Notes under the pieces: model-generated
Databases searched by the model: none
Told to the model about the DNA's origin: nothing
What the model saw: the letters and a program-made list of their open reading frames with translations, nothing else
DNA from: Phialophora verrucosa
Lineage: Eukaryota > Ascomycota > Eurotiomycetes > Chaetothyriales > Herpotrichiellaceae
DNA: 64,000 nt
Direction of reading: 5' to 3'
Assembly (NCBI GenBank): GCA_002099365.1
Contig: MSED01000004.1
Span: forward strand, 1,674,001-1,738,000
Part shown: in pieces, positions 45,533-57,162 of the stretch
How positions within the stretch are numbered: the stretch's first letter is position 1
Layout: every line of letters starts with the position of its first letter
Translations under genes and position numbers: made by a program

Positions 45533-48166
45533 TCACGCCCTCCCTTCCCCCCAACCTCCCCAGGGAGGGTTGCAAGGGAGGGTACATAGGCGGGCGTGCT
45601 CTGCTGGTCTATGGAGATGGAGGGGACGGATGATAGTGGTGGCGTTGGGAGTGGTCGACCGATTCTCCCAGGTCGCGAACCCAGTCGCAGTCGCAGTCGC
45701 AGTCGCAGTCACAGTCGCAGTCACAGCCAGGGGCATGGGCATGGGCATGGGCCCTGGCTTGGGTACGGCAGAAGGGGTCGGAAGAGACGTCTGTGTCTGG
45801 ATTCCAGGCGTGGTATGCTCGGGGTACTCGTATCCATTGGCTGCGGGCCCGGATTGTGGGCACGGCCGGTACATCATCCCCTGCGCTCGGTGTGGACTGG
45901 CCTTGCTTGGTGTTCCTCTCGGGGGAACTGGCATCGGAGCCAGATGGTCTGGAGACAACTTGTAGCTTTCGTCAGTGGTCTGTTTGTCTGTGGAGCTGTG
46001 GTCGTGGCGGCGGAGGTGGACGTGGCCCCCAGCCATTGTTGCGGTAGAGGTAGAGGTAGCGGTAGCGGTAGCGGGATCTGGACGTGGACCGGGAGAGATG
46101 CCGGATCTTTCCTCCTCCTGCTGCTGCTGCTGCCGCTGCTCCATTTGCTTCCGCACGATCGCACCCTTACGCAACACCAGGGTGAATTTCTTGGACTGCA
46201 TCATAGGAAGGCCGGACGTCTCGCTTATCTTGAAGATGCGCTGCAGTTGGGCGAGATTGACTTCTTTGTCCTGCTCGGCGATGTGCATGAGGATATCGCT
46301 GGCGTCGCTTCCCTCCGTGACATTGCCGTTCCGACGGACCCTGACGAGGTTGGTGACGAGAAACGCCGCGGCGCGGGCATCCCAGAGCCCGTCGCGGGCG
46401 TGACGAAGCTGCGGGTGCGAGAACAGGGCCATGGCCCTTTCGACGATCTGCCTGTTCGTCGTCTTGAGGCTGAGAAAGTAGAGCGCGGCGATCAGGTGTG
46501 TCGAAAGCGTGTATGTTCGAGCAGGCGCCGCCGGGTTGGTCGACGACGATGTCCCCGGACCGGCATTAGCTGTAGAGCCTGGCCATGTTTGAGAGACGAG
46601 AGCTTCGACGCCCGCCAGTGCGTTCTCAAGCTCGGCTTCTGAATCACTATTGCCGCTCGGTGGTGCTAATATCCGTGGGAGAGGCATTCCGCTATGCTTA
46701 TATCGTGGAAGCGAAGCCATGACCTTGTTTGCCATTTCGTACGCCTCGGCCGTGAGAAGGGGTATGTTTTCCTTGACCAGGTAGGTGAAGGTGTGCAGAT
46801 TGACGCGGAGAAGCAAGATGCGTTGCGTGCGTTGCTGGCGCCGGTCATCGTCAGGGTCTCGGCGGTGGTGCGTCACAGTGGTAGTAGTGTTCGAGATGGA
46901 GCTCTCGTAGGACGCGAACCTGTCGAGCACGGCTTCGAACTTCTGGAGCTGCGCCGCGAGCACAAGCCTCTCGACAAAGGATTCGGACGGCAGTTCTTCC
47001 ACCGCGGCTCCCCGGTAATGCACATAGTTGACGAGATGGTGCAGCGCCCAGTTCTGGATCTTGGTGAGCACGGCTTCCGCGTGCGTGAGGTCGAGGAAAG
47101 CGTCCGGCACGATGTCGACGTGGCCCTTTGTTTCCGCGTCCGTGGCCAGCCTGAGCAGCGGAGCCCGCCGGTCGTCGAAGCAGCTGGCCTGAAGATCCAA
47201 ACGGTGCAAGAGCGTGCTTAGGCGTGGGATCAGGGGATCGTCACGATACGACGCCAATGATTTGTCAAGCTGGCACTTCCTAAGCAAGATCAAGCCCTGG
47301 TCTAGATGCCAGATCGCCCGCTGCGATTCGCCCAGGAGCGACTCGAACGTGTAAAAAATCAAGCTACACACAAGAGCGACGTCGGGCGATGCGTCGGCTC
47401 GAGACAGGTAGTTTCTCAGCTGGCGATGGCATCTGCCAACCATGGCCATGGTCTTCACATTCGCGACGGGCGCCAGACTCGTATACCCGCACGCCGGAGT
47501 CTGCTGCGTCGTGTCATCATGATCGGTGGTCCCGCCCAGCTCGCCGCACAGGTAGTCCTTGTGCAGCGCACTAAGCGCGACCAGTGCATTGCGAATGACT
47601 GGCTGATGGCTGGCACGTTGCAGGATTAGTTCCGTCCACAGCATTGGATCCGTGCCACTGGACAGGTTCCACGCCGCTTGACAGCAGTAGTAGTGGAGCA
47701 GCTGCCGGTCCGCCTGACTACCAGGGACCTTGAAGGGAATGCTGTATGTCGTGATCGAGGCCGGCTCCAGGGGCAGCGGCTTCTGCTGCTGCTGCTGCCG
47801 CCGCGTGGCTGGACCTCGAGCGGCCTCTGGGCTGTAACCTCCACATGCCCTGCCCGCGCGGAGACCTTGGAGATTTCATCGTTAGCTCGTGGTGGTCGAG
47901 GAAGGGGGGCTCGGTTGGGTTCCAGAACTAACAGCGTTGACATCCGGGCTTCTGCTCGTCGCACTTCACCCGTCGGGCTCTATTAATCGCCGGGGCGCTG
48001 GTCAGAGACAATGGCTGGGAACGGATGGGCCAGGCTCGTCTAATAGGATACCCGCCGTGGAGACCACTCACTTGCATGTAATACAACCCGACCTGACCTT
48101 GGGCGTGCTCTTGCGAGGCTTCCTGGTATTAGGTGCTACAACCTCCCCAGCGATTATCGTCTCCAT
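45533..48166 (-). CDS. Zn(II)2Cys6 fungal transcription factor
   Basis: Nuclear regulator of 824 residues. Three exons read from the right: 48166-48072, 47979-47933 and 47865-45533. The introns are 92 nt (gtgagt...taatag) and 67 nt (gttagt...tccaag, with a gctaac branch site). Splicing assembles a perfect zinc cluster, C-x2-C-x6-C-x6-C-x2-C-x6-C, at residues 28-55 (GCITCKARRVKCDE, then QKPGCQRCLRAGRACGGY). A Gln run (QQQQQQ) and a fungal-specific regulatory region follow (FKVPGSQADRQLLHYYCCQA, then LILQRASHQPVIRNALVALS). The C-terminal 250 residues are low-complexity: Gln/Glu-rich, Ser/Pro-rich, a Pro-Met repeat (PGPMPMPMPL) and a long Thr/Ala repeat from a CAGTCG microsatellite. A model starting at the Met encoded at 47644 would lack the DNA-binding domain. 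Its target genes are unknown. Confidence 0.9.
45682..45753. repeat. In-frame hexanucleotide repeats in the zinc-cluster gene
   Basis: A CAGTCG/CAGTCA array (about 45682-45727) and a GGGCAT array (about 45730-45753) sit inside the coding region. On the minus strand they encode a Thr/Ala(Val) run and a Pro-Met run, so copy-number change would alter protein length without a frameshift. Confidence 0.8.
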
Positions 48167-49096
48167 GATGCCAAGTACTCAGGAGCAAGAGTCTTCTGAT
48201 GGAGAAGGATTATACGACATGCTGGAGGCCAGGTCTTAACTTCGGCTCCGCTGCTCTTGAGGTCAGGCAGAGTGAGATGCCTTCGATTGCTGGTTACTCT
48301 CAGGCGGGAGGCCTGAACAATGGGGGGGCGGCGATATCTGCACAGCCTTGTGATGGTGTTCGACTCCCTGCTCGATGAACCAATGAAACGCTGCGGTCGC
48401 AACCCTAAATATACGAGCATCGACACCTTGCCATGTTGAGCGCCACGTCTCGTCACCCGAGGTTCGTGGTGTTTGTAATCTCGACCATAAAGACTGGGGA
48501 ACCTCCCGGACGACTAAACTTGGAGCGCGTCCTTCTCGTCTCGCCCGTCGCAAGTTTGGGTACTTGGGGCAGGTCCTGGTTGACGCTGAGACAAAACCCG
48601 CGACGCTTCTTGACGCACGGCAGTGCTGACAAGGCGATAAAACCCCAGCGACACATGTCATTACCTGCTTCGGCAGCAGAGCAGAAGAGACCAGCGAGCC
48701 TCCATCACAATTGCGGACGATCAAGAAGGGTATCGAAAATGGGTAACGTTTACCGGAGCACGCTACGCCCATGCTGAACAGTGGCAAGCAATACGATCAC
48801 ATCAGTACAGTATTTATACACTCGACGATCCTATGGAAACCGGACCAAGCCTGTCAAATTGATACAGGTGGGAACAAGGCTGGCCAAGAAATATACTTCG
48901 TGCCGCTAAAGTACGCTACAACCATATGCATCTGGCTTCCTCCGCGGCGGGTGCGATTAACGCAACAATACGCCAATCAATATGATCCCAGTATGCGCCG
49001 TTCGCGTCAGAGCAATCTAGCCCATCATCGGTGGAAAACGTGACCATGGTTTCCGTATGCAGACGTCCTGATCGCTGGCCGTGTACTCGAGTAAAC
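48167..49096. promoter_or_regulatory. Intergenic region, zinc-cluster gene promoter
   Basis: About 930 nt between the regulator's start and the phospholipase D stop, both genes on the minus strand. Short frames on both strands lack recognisable content. Confidence 0.4.
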
Positions 49097-52000
49097 TTAG
49101 ATGCTGGAACGGTTGTCAGCACAGTCAAAAAAGGCTTCCGTCTCAGGAGTGCACTCACTAGATTTCGATCGGACTGATCTGGTCGAACGGGAATAGCCAG
49201 TTACTTCCGGCCTCGACCTTCTCAAGCCTAATCAAAGGCATGTGTCAGCAGATACACAATTTGTTGGTCTTCTGCAGACAACAACTTACCAGTCATAAGG
49301 CCACACCACAAGGTGCCCCTGGACACAGGCCAACAACTCCTCTGCCTCTTCAATGCTCAGGAGGTCATCGCTCGCGCTGAAGTTCCCTCGACTCGACCTA
49401 GTAGTGGCTCTTCTGCGTCTGCGACCACTCCCGCCTAGGTTCCCTGTGGCTGGGGTAGCGTTCTGATTCACCGCTTCTGAATACCCCACGAAAGGGCCGG
49501 CTGCAGTCGGAGGTGTGCCGTTGGCCGTTGATTTTTCCTTTTCCACCGCCGTCGACCCGGGGCTGCTGTTCGGAGGATCGGTGCTGGCCTCGTCATCCTC
49601 TCCCGTTGCGCTGCCTTCGTCGGTCATAGCTTGTCCTTCAGGCACAGTCTGCAATCCCGCCTTTTCTGCGGTCAATGTTTCCTGCCGGTGGAGAGTAGGT
49701 TTGCCTTCTTTTTCCGCCTGTGCTCGATTGGCTTCCGCCGCCCAGAGTCGCAGCTTCTCCTTTTCTGGGTCGGTCTTTTCTTCCTTTAACTTCTCGCCAA
49801 GGGCATTCTTCAGCTTTCCCTTAAGCTCGTGGGAGCGCTTTTCAATGTCAGACGGAACATGTGCCACGGCCTTCAGTTCGGCCACCGGGTACCGGGCTCC
49901 CACTCCCGGTGGGCCGCTCGAAACCTCACCACCCCTAGAAGGATCGGTAACTTTCTGCTCGGTAGGTAAATCATTCCCTTGCAGTTGATTGAAGCGCTGT
50001 TCATATGCCAAGTATTGGTGGTACTCTTCCCAGTTGCGCACTTGATTGTCAGGCATGCAACGGAAGACGCTGCGGTAAATCTTGGTGTTGTTTTCTGCGA
50101 CCGTATGCCACGTGTCGAAAAAGAAGGCATCGTGAATCGGATCGGTCATGCAGTCGCGGTCGACCAGTGGCCGTCTGAGTTCGTTTACTAGAGGGTGGTA
50201 AGCACGGACCGAGTCTCTCGAGGTTGCTTTTGCAAGTGCAGGACCTCCGATGTCCGAGTCGTCTGATGTTGGTAAGGGAGGCAGCTGGGATATCATAGGC
50301 AAGCCCAACTGGTGCGTGGTCATGCGCTCCAGACCTGGTTTCGGGGGCAGTGGGGGATTGGGCGTTTCCATCTTGACCACATACGAACTCAGGCGAGGCT
50401 TTTCACCACGTTTCCTCGGCTCCTTCAGGGCGGTCCTGCCCTCGGGATCAAGGTCTGACACTAGCACCTCCTTATTGCCCTTGACAATTGTGGTGTCCCT
50501 CCCATTCCCGAGGCCAACCGCAGCGATCGCGGCCATTCTGTCGTGTCCGAAGCCCTCCACGTCATCTTTGTGGTGAGGATCACCCGTAACTCGCGGATCC
50601 TGAGTCACGCCGGCCCGTTTTGATTTGAGATTAGGATTGCCTTCTTGCTCCCAATCCACGTCGTGATTGAAGCTTCTGAACTCTTCAGTGCGCTGAAGCA
50701 CGTCCTCATGCGACTCGGCTCCTCGGCCATCCAGGGGTCCCAAGACGTCGTCAGCTTCCGACGAAGGACTGTGGAACGTATCGTCGGGAGACTCTGATCG
50801 GACCGATTTGCCTGAAGAATGCGCTTTGTGATGATCGGCCTCCATGACCTGTGCTTCTTCCATGATTTTGTCGACGTCAAGCCCAAGATGCTCGCGCATC
50901 AAGCGCATGCGCAACGTATGCGGAAATCGGCCGACTTGATAAGGCTTGCCATTCATCTTTGACCAGACCATGTCTGTATCTCGAACGACGGCGGCACATT
51001 CAGAATCGCGGTTTCCAAGCATCGATCGCTCGTTGATGTTTGCAGAGCCAATGACCGCGACTCTGTCATCGACGATCATGCATTTGGCGTGGATGTAAAG
51101 CTGCTCGGTCACCAGCGTCTTGCGAGGGCCAATTCTGCCCCACTGACGAAGTGCGTAGAACTGGATATAATCCTCTGGATCGATACCCACAGCTTTCAGC
51201 CGACCGAAGATGGAAGATTCGCCGCGGCAGATACTGCGGTATTGATATTGCATGATGAGTCGCACACTTGTTCCACCTTCCTCTTCCACGGTATTCTGGA
51301 ACCCGGGGATCAACGGGATGACAACTACGGCCTTCCAAGCTTCGTCATTCTTGCTGGCCCGTGTGATCCGTTCGACAAGGGCGTCGCCAATCTTGTTGTG
51401 GATTACAGTGCTCTCCGTCTCACAGCTGGATATGAAGAACTGATTCTCAATGTAGACAAAATGTTCGGACTCTTCGATCATCTTGATGTAGGCATTCATG
51501 ATGCTGTGCTCAGTCTTGTCTGGCGTGCCTAGCGACCAAGGTCCAGCAGAGCGACAGATTTGCACCTCACAGGTCCCGTCCAGCCCCAGGGCTTCCAAAT
51601 CAGCCGGGTTAAAGTCCGGCGGAGGCAGCAAGAAGGGCGTTGGTCGTGTAGGCTTCCGTTGTCGCAGGATGTAGTTCCACCGCTGGACGAAGTGTCTGGT
51701 CAGATCGCGAGCCGGTTGTCCCACAACTTGCATGGAGATGTCGTGCCAGGGCATTCTGGCTACTCTCTGACGGTCATACATTTCTTCGTATGGTTTGTTA
51801 AGCGCATAGAAGTCTTGGATACGGGGATTAGAGTAGTCTTTGCCGGGCCATAGCTGACAATGATCTGCATCCTTGGGTTCCTCACTCGGTTCGAAGCCAG
51901 TCGGCTTGTCGTCGATGAGTGCATGCTGGGGAGTATCCCATCTACCGAAGCACAGATCAATCCCGCCGACGAAAGCAACCGTGTGATCGACGATACATAT

Positions 52001-54790
52001 CTTTTCGTGGTGGGCCCAGAAGAACGTGTTCTGCCGGAATTGATTGGGTGACCGTTGCACGAATACGTTGGGATGGAGATCGAGGAGGGAGAATTTGGTA
52101 TACTGGGAGTCGATCGGGATGGCCGCATCGATATTGCGGTAGACGATCACGAAGATCTTCACACCCTCCTCGGCCTTTCTCTTCAGCAATCGATCTAGAC
52201 GCCATTTCTGGCTAATAGCGGGAGGCCGTCTCATGTACAGCTCGGGACTCAGCCACCAGTCGTGGATGTAAATGACATCCTTGGCTTGATTCAATGCGCG
52301 AGATACCACCCACATGTGGTCTCGGCCATCAACAAGCCATTGAGCAAAACAATTTGGCCTTACGGGAGCGAAGCTGTTGAATCTGTTGACCTTGGCCCAG
52401 GGAGATGCGGCGACCAGCTCTCGTATCGAGTCCTCGAACTGTTGTAGCTGACGCTCGTTGTCAGAGAGGAGCTTCAGCTTCCTCTCAGAGTTGACCAGCT
52501 TCAAGCGATGGTGCTGGGGATGCTTCGCAGATTCTTTTGCAATGTTGGCCAGCTCCTTTGCGCTTCTCTGTTCGGTCGATCGTAACCGTCGCGGCTGTAT
52601 TCGGAAATCAGAGTCAAACAAAAACACGTCGTAGATATGCATTTGCTCGGCGGAGTCGACGCAGACAACATAACTGTGCCTGACCAGGAACCACTTTGGC
52701 GAATGCCGTTTCTTGAACTCGCCAGCATTTAAGGCTCGGAAATCAAGGCCCTTGGCGGAGCGGATGAGCAAGAGCCCTTCTTTACCATGTTCACTCCCTT
52801 CGGCGGCAAGGCGCATGCCGAGGGCCGAGATTTCTAGGAATCGGCAGAGGCGGTTGCTCTCAGGACGGAAGAGCAAGAACTGTATCATCTCCCTCAGATA
52901 TCTTTCCAGGCTCTTGCGCTGTCGCTCCGCGAAGGCTTCTCGGCGTGTACCTGCCGGAGTAGTAGGATCTGGTAGCCCTGCTATGCTTGACTTCCTCCTG
53001 TTCGGAGTGATTGCCGGCCGAGTCTGACCTTGTGGAGTCGGCCTTTCTGTGTCTGTGGCGGTGCCTGGCTCGGTCTCGTCACCGTCAGCCTCGCCAATGC
53101 CCTCGGGTTCATCAGCGAACAGCCGGAGAGACTTCAGGTATGGGAAAACGTCCAAAGGAAAATGCGGGAGCTTCTTGCGCCCGTCACTCCTCAACCTGAG
53201 TCTACCGGCGTTATACGCGCCTTTGTATTTGATATGCAGCCTGGAAAAGTCACCCAGAGACCGCTTGATGACCCACTTCATTCGATTGGCCCCGTTGCCA
53301 TATTCACATTCAATCTTGAAGATCAGATGTCGTAAGACTCTGTCCTCATCAGACTCCCTGAGTGCCTTGTCGTCTCTGTATCTGTTGTGGTCGACTTCAC
53401 TATCCACGATTTGGACCTTGAGCTGTTCCAAGAGCACAGGCACCCTTCTCTGGTTGCGTTCATCGCGCTGAAACATACTTGCAAGCATGAGAGCTGCAGG
53501 GGCTCCAGCGGATAGTTCGGCCAACAGTGCAGCCGACCTTACATTCTCAGGAGTGGGCATCTTCTTCTTCCTCTGGCCAAGGGTTCTGATACTATTCTTG
53601 AGTTGACTCCATTTCGCAGCACCCAAGGTCGAACTTCGCTCCGCTAGCAGCCTCCTGCGAGACGGCGTCTTGGGGGTCTGCTCTGCACTACTAGCGCCTT
53701 CGCGAGAGGAGCCGATGTTGGCGAAACTCAGCAGGGTCAGTGGTCTCCGTTGACTACCTTCGGGGGTGGTGTCACCGGTCCTCCGTTGAGCGCCGCCATA
53801 ACTGAGGCCTCGAAGTGGATGACGTGGTTTCCAGCTCGTGTCCTTGGACATTTGTTTGCGTCCCTCGTCCTCAGACACTCCTTGCGGGCCACCAACCATT
53901 TCGGTATCAGTAGCTCTTCTGGTCAGCACACGAGGCCTTTCGGCATCGGAGTTCATAGGGGCACTCGCGAAGCCTGTGCGTATGGGGCTGTGAGGAGACG
54001 ATGGCGCCGTTTCAATATCATCGAAGCGTTGTGGTTTCCGGCGTCTTTTTCGAGGAGTGGCCCGTGAAATGTAGTTCTCAGCCGCACTACTCTCATCCGC
54101 GTCAGCATCTGCTTCAGCACCACTGTCCTCTTCCAACGTAGCAGCGAGTCCAGTCTCATTGCGGCCTGCCACCACAAATTGGCCGTCAAGGTCCTTGCCG
54201 TCAGCTGAGCGTGCGCTTGTCGAAAGGCCACTCGGAGATCGGGTATGGCTGAAGGAATATCCCTGAGGTATGGCCAGCGCTCGGAGCCTAGCATATAGCG
54301 AGTGCGGTTTCTCTTGCTCCGAGCCATCATTTGGTGTAGCCTGGCCATTGTTCTGAGAGCCAATTTCCTCTGTATCGCGGGAGAATTGGACGCTCTTCCT
54401 GCCTGCTGTGGGCGTCCCAGTGCCCTGCAATGCGGTGTCCGAATCACCAAGTTCTCTCCCTCCGAGCGAGGGCTCGTTCGTCGCACTCCGGACGAGGTTC
54501 GACCCGGAAACGTAAGGTTTTCTCAGTGCGCTATTAGCCCTTGACGACGTTGAGAATGGGGTCAGTCTGTCTGGCGAGACATCTCGAGGGGACGTGGTGG
54601 GTGGAGTTGGGCCAGAGGCAGACGGGTAGTTGGGCCGCTCAATCGTGGATACGGCAGGGCCAGGCTCTCCGTTGATGCTGCCGTTGCGGTGTGATGGAGC
54701 TGCTTTGACCGGCGCGCCGTTTTTCTTGTTGCTCTCCTTCTCGGCCGGCAGTCCTGCTCCTGGCTGGGTCCTCTCTACCGTCTCCGCCAT
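49097..54790 (-). CDS. SPO14: Phospholipase D (PLD1/Spo14 type, PX-PH-HKD)
   Basis: Hydrolyses phosphatidylcholine to phosphatidic acid and choline at membranes, acting in secretion, sporulation and signalling. A large exon (54790-49290) is followed by two short 3' exons (49227-49159 and 49103-49097), giving about 1858 residues. The 62-nt intron (gtaagt...gattag) extends VWPYDW into LEKVEAGSNWLFPFDQISP, a typical PLD1 ending. A second gtgagt intron would add only Tyr-Ile; otherwise the protein stops at the TAG immediately after EI. The N-terminal 430 residues are Ser/Pro-rich and disordered. A PX-like domain lies at about 440-600 (WVIKRSLGDFSRLHIKYKGA) and a PH region at about 650-790. Both catalytic HKD motifs are intact: HHEKICIVDHTVAFVGGIDL near 927 and HAKCMIVDDRVAVIGSANIN near 1235. 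Identification is firm; only the last residues are uncertain. Confidence 0.95.
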
Positions 54791-55467
54791 GTCGTTCCCA
54801 GGATGGCGAAAGAGCGACCAGGGAAAGGCCCAGGAACCGTATTCCTTTGCCTTTAGCCCCTAGCGGGCCGCCGTCAAGCACAGACGAGCATTATCGTTGT
54901 TCTTGTACCGCATCGACCCGGGCTCAATCACGAGAAGCGGTAGGAGCCAACTGAGCAGTCGTGCCAATTATCTCGGGTTCGTATTGGATAAATTTGCAGG
55001 GCAAGGAAGGGTTCGGAGAGTGACGTGGGGGGCGGGATAGCAGAGACGCAGACCTGTGTCAATTCCTGTCACATTTATGCACGTGGCACTGTAGGCGAAC
55101 GTGGTCGATTATCATAGAGAGCTACTTATGGCGACCAAGTGACCAAGTAGCAAGGGACCACCTTCTAAGCAGCGCAGTCCGCCAATGCTAACTACGAGTG
55201 GAGAAACATCAACAGCGCAGTTTGGGCGGCGTTGGCGGGCGTTGGCCAACGCCCGCCAAGCCGGGTCTCCCTTTTCATGGATCCCCGCATCCACCGAAAG
55301 GAAATTGCGTGTGAAACATGGCCAGGCCACGGAGCACGAGGCTGTAACCTGCATGAAAGCCTCCAGAGTACAAGAGATGGTCAAGGGTACCTCGTACATA
55401 CTGGAGATGAGCTCCGTGGGGTTGGATTCGATCGATCCAGATTCCAGCGTGGCACCCTATCCAATCT
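54791..55467. promoter_or_regulatory. Phospholipase D promoter region containing a 28-bp perfect palindrome
   Basis: About 680 nt between the phospholipase D start and the stop of the upstream minus-strand gene. It contains the inverted repeat at 55232-55259, about 440 nt upstream of the phospholipase D start codon. Confidence 0.5.
55232..55259. repeat. 28-bp perfect inverted repeat
   Basis: The 14-nt arm TTGGCGGGCGTTGG is followed directly by its exact reverse complement, with no spacer. The plus-strand flank (GGGCGGCGTTGG) adds a partial third copy of the GGCGTTGG word. Confidence 0.95.
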
Positions 55468-57162
55468 TCACATGTCCCCTGCGTAATGCTGCCACCACAC
55501 TCCCATGCAAGCCGCAACGACCAAATCGCACATCTTCAAGCCCTCGTCATGTACAATAAGCTTTCCCAGTTTAGCGCTCTGGCCCTTGAAGCCCCCTCCA
55601 GCCTTCTCTCGGCCGAGATCAAGGCTCAAACGATTCTCACGCTCCGACCGGTCAAGCTGAGAAGATTCGTCCTTCGGGGATTTCCAGTCACCCCTATTGT
55701 CGCTGATTGAAAGCTGTTTCCGAGCCTTGTGTGTTAAGACTTGGAAACTTCTTCTCCATTGCTCCCGATTCGAGGAGCTCTCTGGATGCGCGACGGGCTT
55801 GTTGGAGGACAGCTCGGACAATTCACTGCCTTGTCTCTTGTGGGGTTCTTTCAGGCGATTTGTCGCCCATGGCAGATTGAACCGTAGTTCTGCCACATCG
55901 GCGGTGACTCTTGGCATGGATGGATTGGCGCCCGGTAGGGATTGTCGACATCGTAGGCTCTTCCCATCCAGTCCATTGCTGAAAGCGCATATTCCCTGCC
56001 AAGGTGATATGAATGCATACGCCCGACGCGCTTTCCTGCCGTGCGGGTAAGGTGAAGTCGAAACGGACTCGTCAGAGTTGCTTCTCCTTCTTGTTTCCCA
56101 CGGCCCATCCTGGTTAGACGTCGACAAGTAACCGACTTTCCTACGAAACCCGCTTCCGCTTGCTGCATCTAGCTTAGCGAACTGAGTATATCCTGGAGAA
56201 GTGAGTTCGATTTCGACTTCGTGCAGAGGCCCTTCTGCGCTGTGCGGGATTATGTGTCCAATGTTCCACTGGTTTCCAGAAGCTGGATCTCTTCTTATCA
56301 GAGTCACTCGCGGGAATTCAGGCTGTGGACGGGAAACAGCGCTCCCTTCAGGAGTAGAAGGCGAAGCCCGCGGCGCCAGGGGAGCGGGCGAACGGGTCCG
56401 CGAGTCCTGATCTGAATCGACTGTCTCTGGCCCGCGAGCCTGAGCCGAGTATAGCGGCTGAACGGGCTTCCTAGCCAACCTAAATTGTCTTTGCCCTTGT
56501 TCAATAGGGCTGGGGGAAGCGCTATTCTCGTCATTGATCGTCTGCAAGGGAATCTCGAGGATTGGTCGTGCTGGCAGCGGTCGGGCGCCCACAGGCTTGC
56601 GCAAAGTCGCAGGTGGCGCGTTTGGGTCACCAATGTTCAGCCTTAGGTTCGCGCCACGCGCTGCATATCGCTGTGCTTGAGTTGCCGTCTCGGAACCGGG
56701 TAAGGGTGGCTGGTAATGGGGATAGCTCTTGGGCGGAGTCGGGGGTCTCTGGGACGCAGGATAGTTCGCAAAGGGCGTGGAAGGAAGAGGTTTTCGCTGG
56801 ATCGGCGAGACCTCGTTGCTGGGTCTTTCTGCGGCCCTCGCGGCCTCCAGAGACTCTCTCAGCGCATCATCTTGTGGCGTTTCAACATGAAGGAAATAGA
56901 GACTCGACTGAACGGCCTCGATACTTATGGAGGCTTTGGTGGGTGGTTTGAGCGTCGTAAGAAAGACATCTAGCAGATCTCAATGTATGTCCTTCTCTTA
57001 TGGAACTCCGACCATTCTCTCACCTTTGCTTCCCGGAACCCGGACGATGTACAGCACAAGGGGTTCATGGACTTGGTGTGTTGGGTTTCGTGGGTAGCGA
57101 GGCGGATTCGCAAGCAGATTACTTAGCGAAGATATAGACTGCGCTTCAACAGGTGAGTTCAT
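55468..57162 (-). CDS. Conserved fungal protein of unknown function
   Basis: I do not recognise a named domain. Two exons read from the right, 57162-57024 and 56969-55468, with a 54-nt intron (gtgaga...tgctag), give 546 residues. The junction turns VPGSK into VPGSKDVFLTTLKPPTKASI, leading to the smooth IEAVQSSLYFLHVETPQDD, which supports the splice. The N-terminal 100 residues look like a small ordered domain (HQVHEPLVLYIVRVPGSK, then the strand-rich sequence above). A long Pro/Ser-rich disordered middle follows (QRKPLPSTPF, RPPTPPKSYP). A more ordered segment (SGNQWNIGHIIPHSAEGPLH, VEIELTSPGYTQFAKLD) and a short hydrophobic C-terminal helix (KLGKLIVHDEGLKMCDLVVA, then WW) complete it. The upstream frame also stays open 39 nt beyond the ATG. 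Membrane or scaffold association is only a guess. Confidence 0.75.

Noticed and set aside
45596..46642. 348-codon plus-strand frame opposite the zinc-cluster gene
   Set aside because: Antisense to the repeat-rich C-terminus; its Arg/Ser repeats simply reflect the CAGTCG microsatellite.
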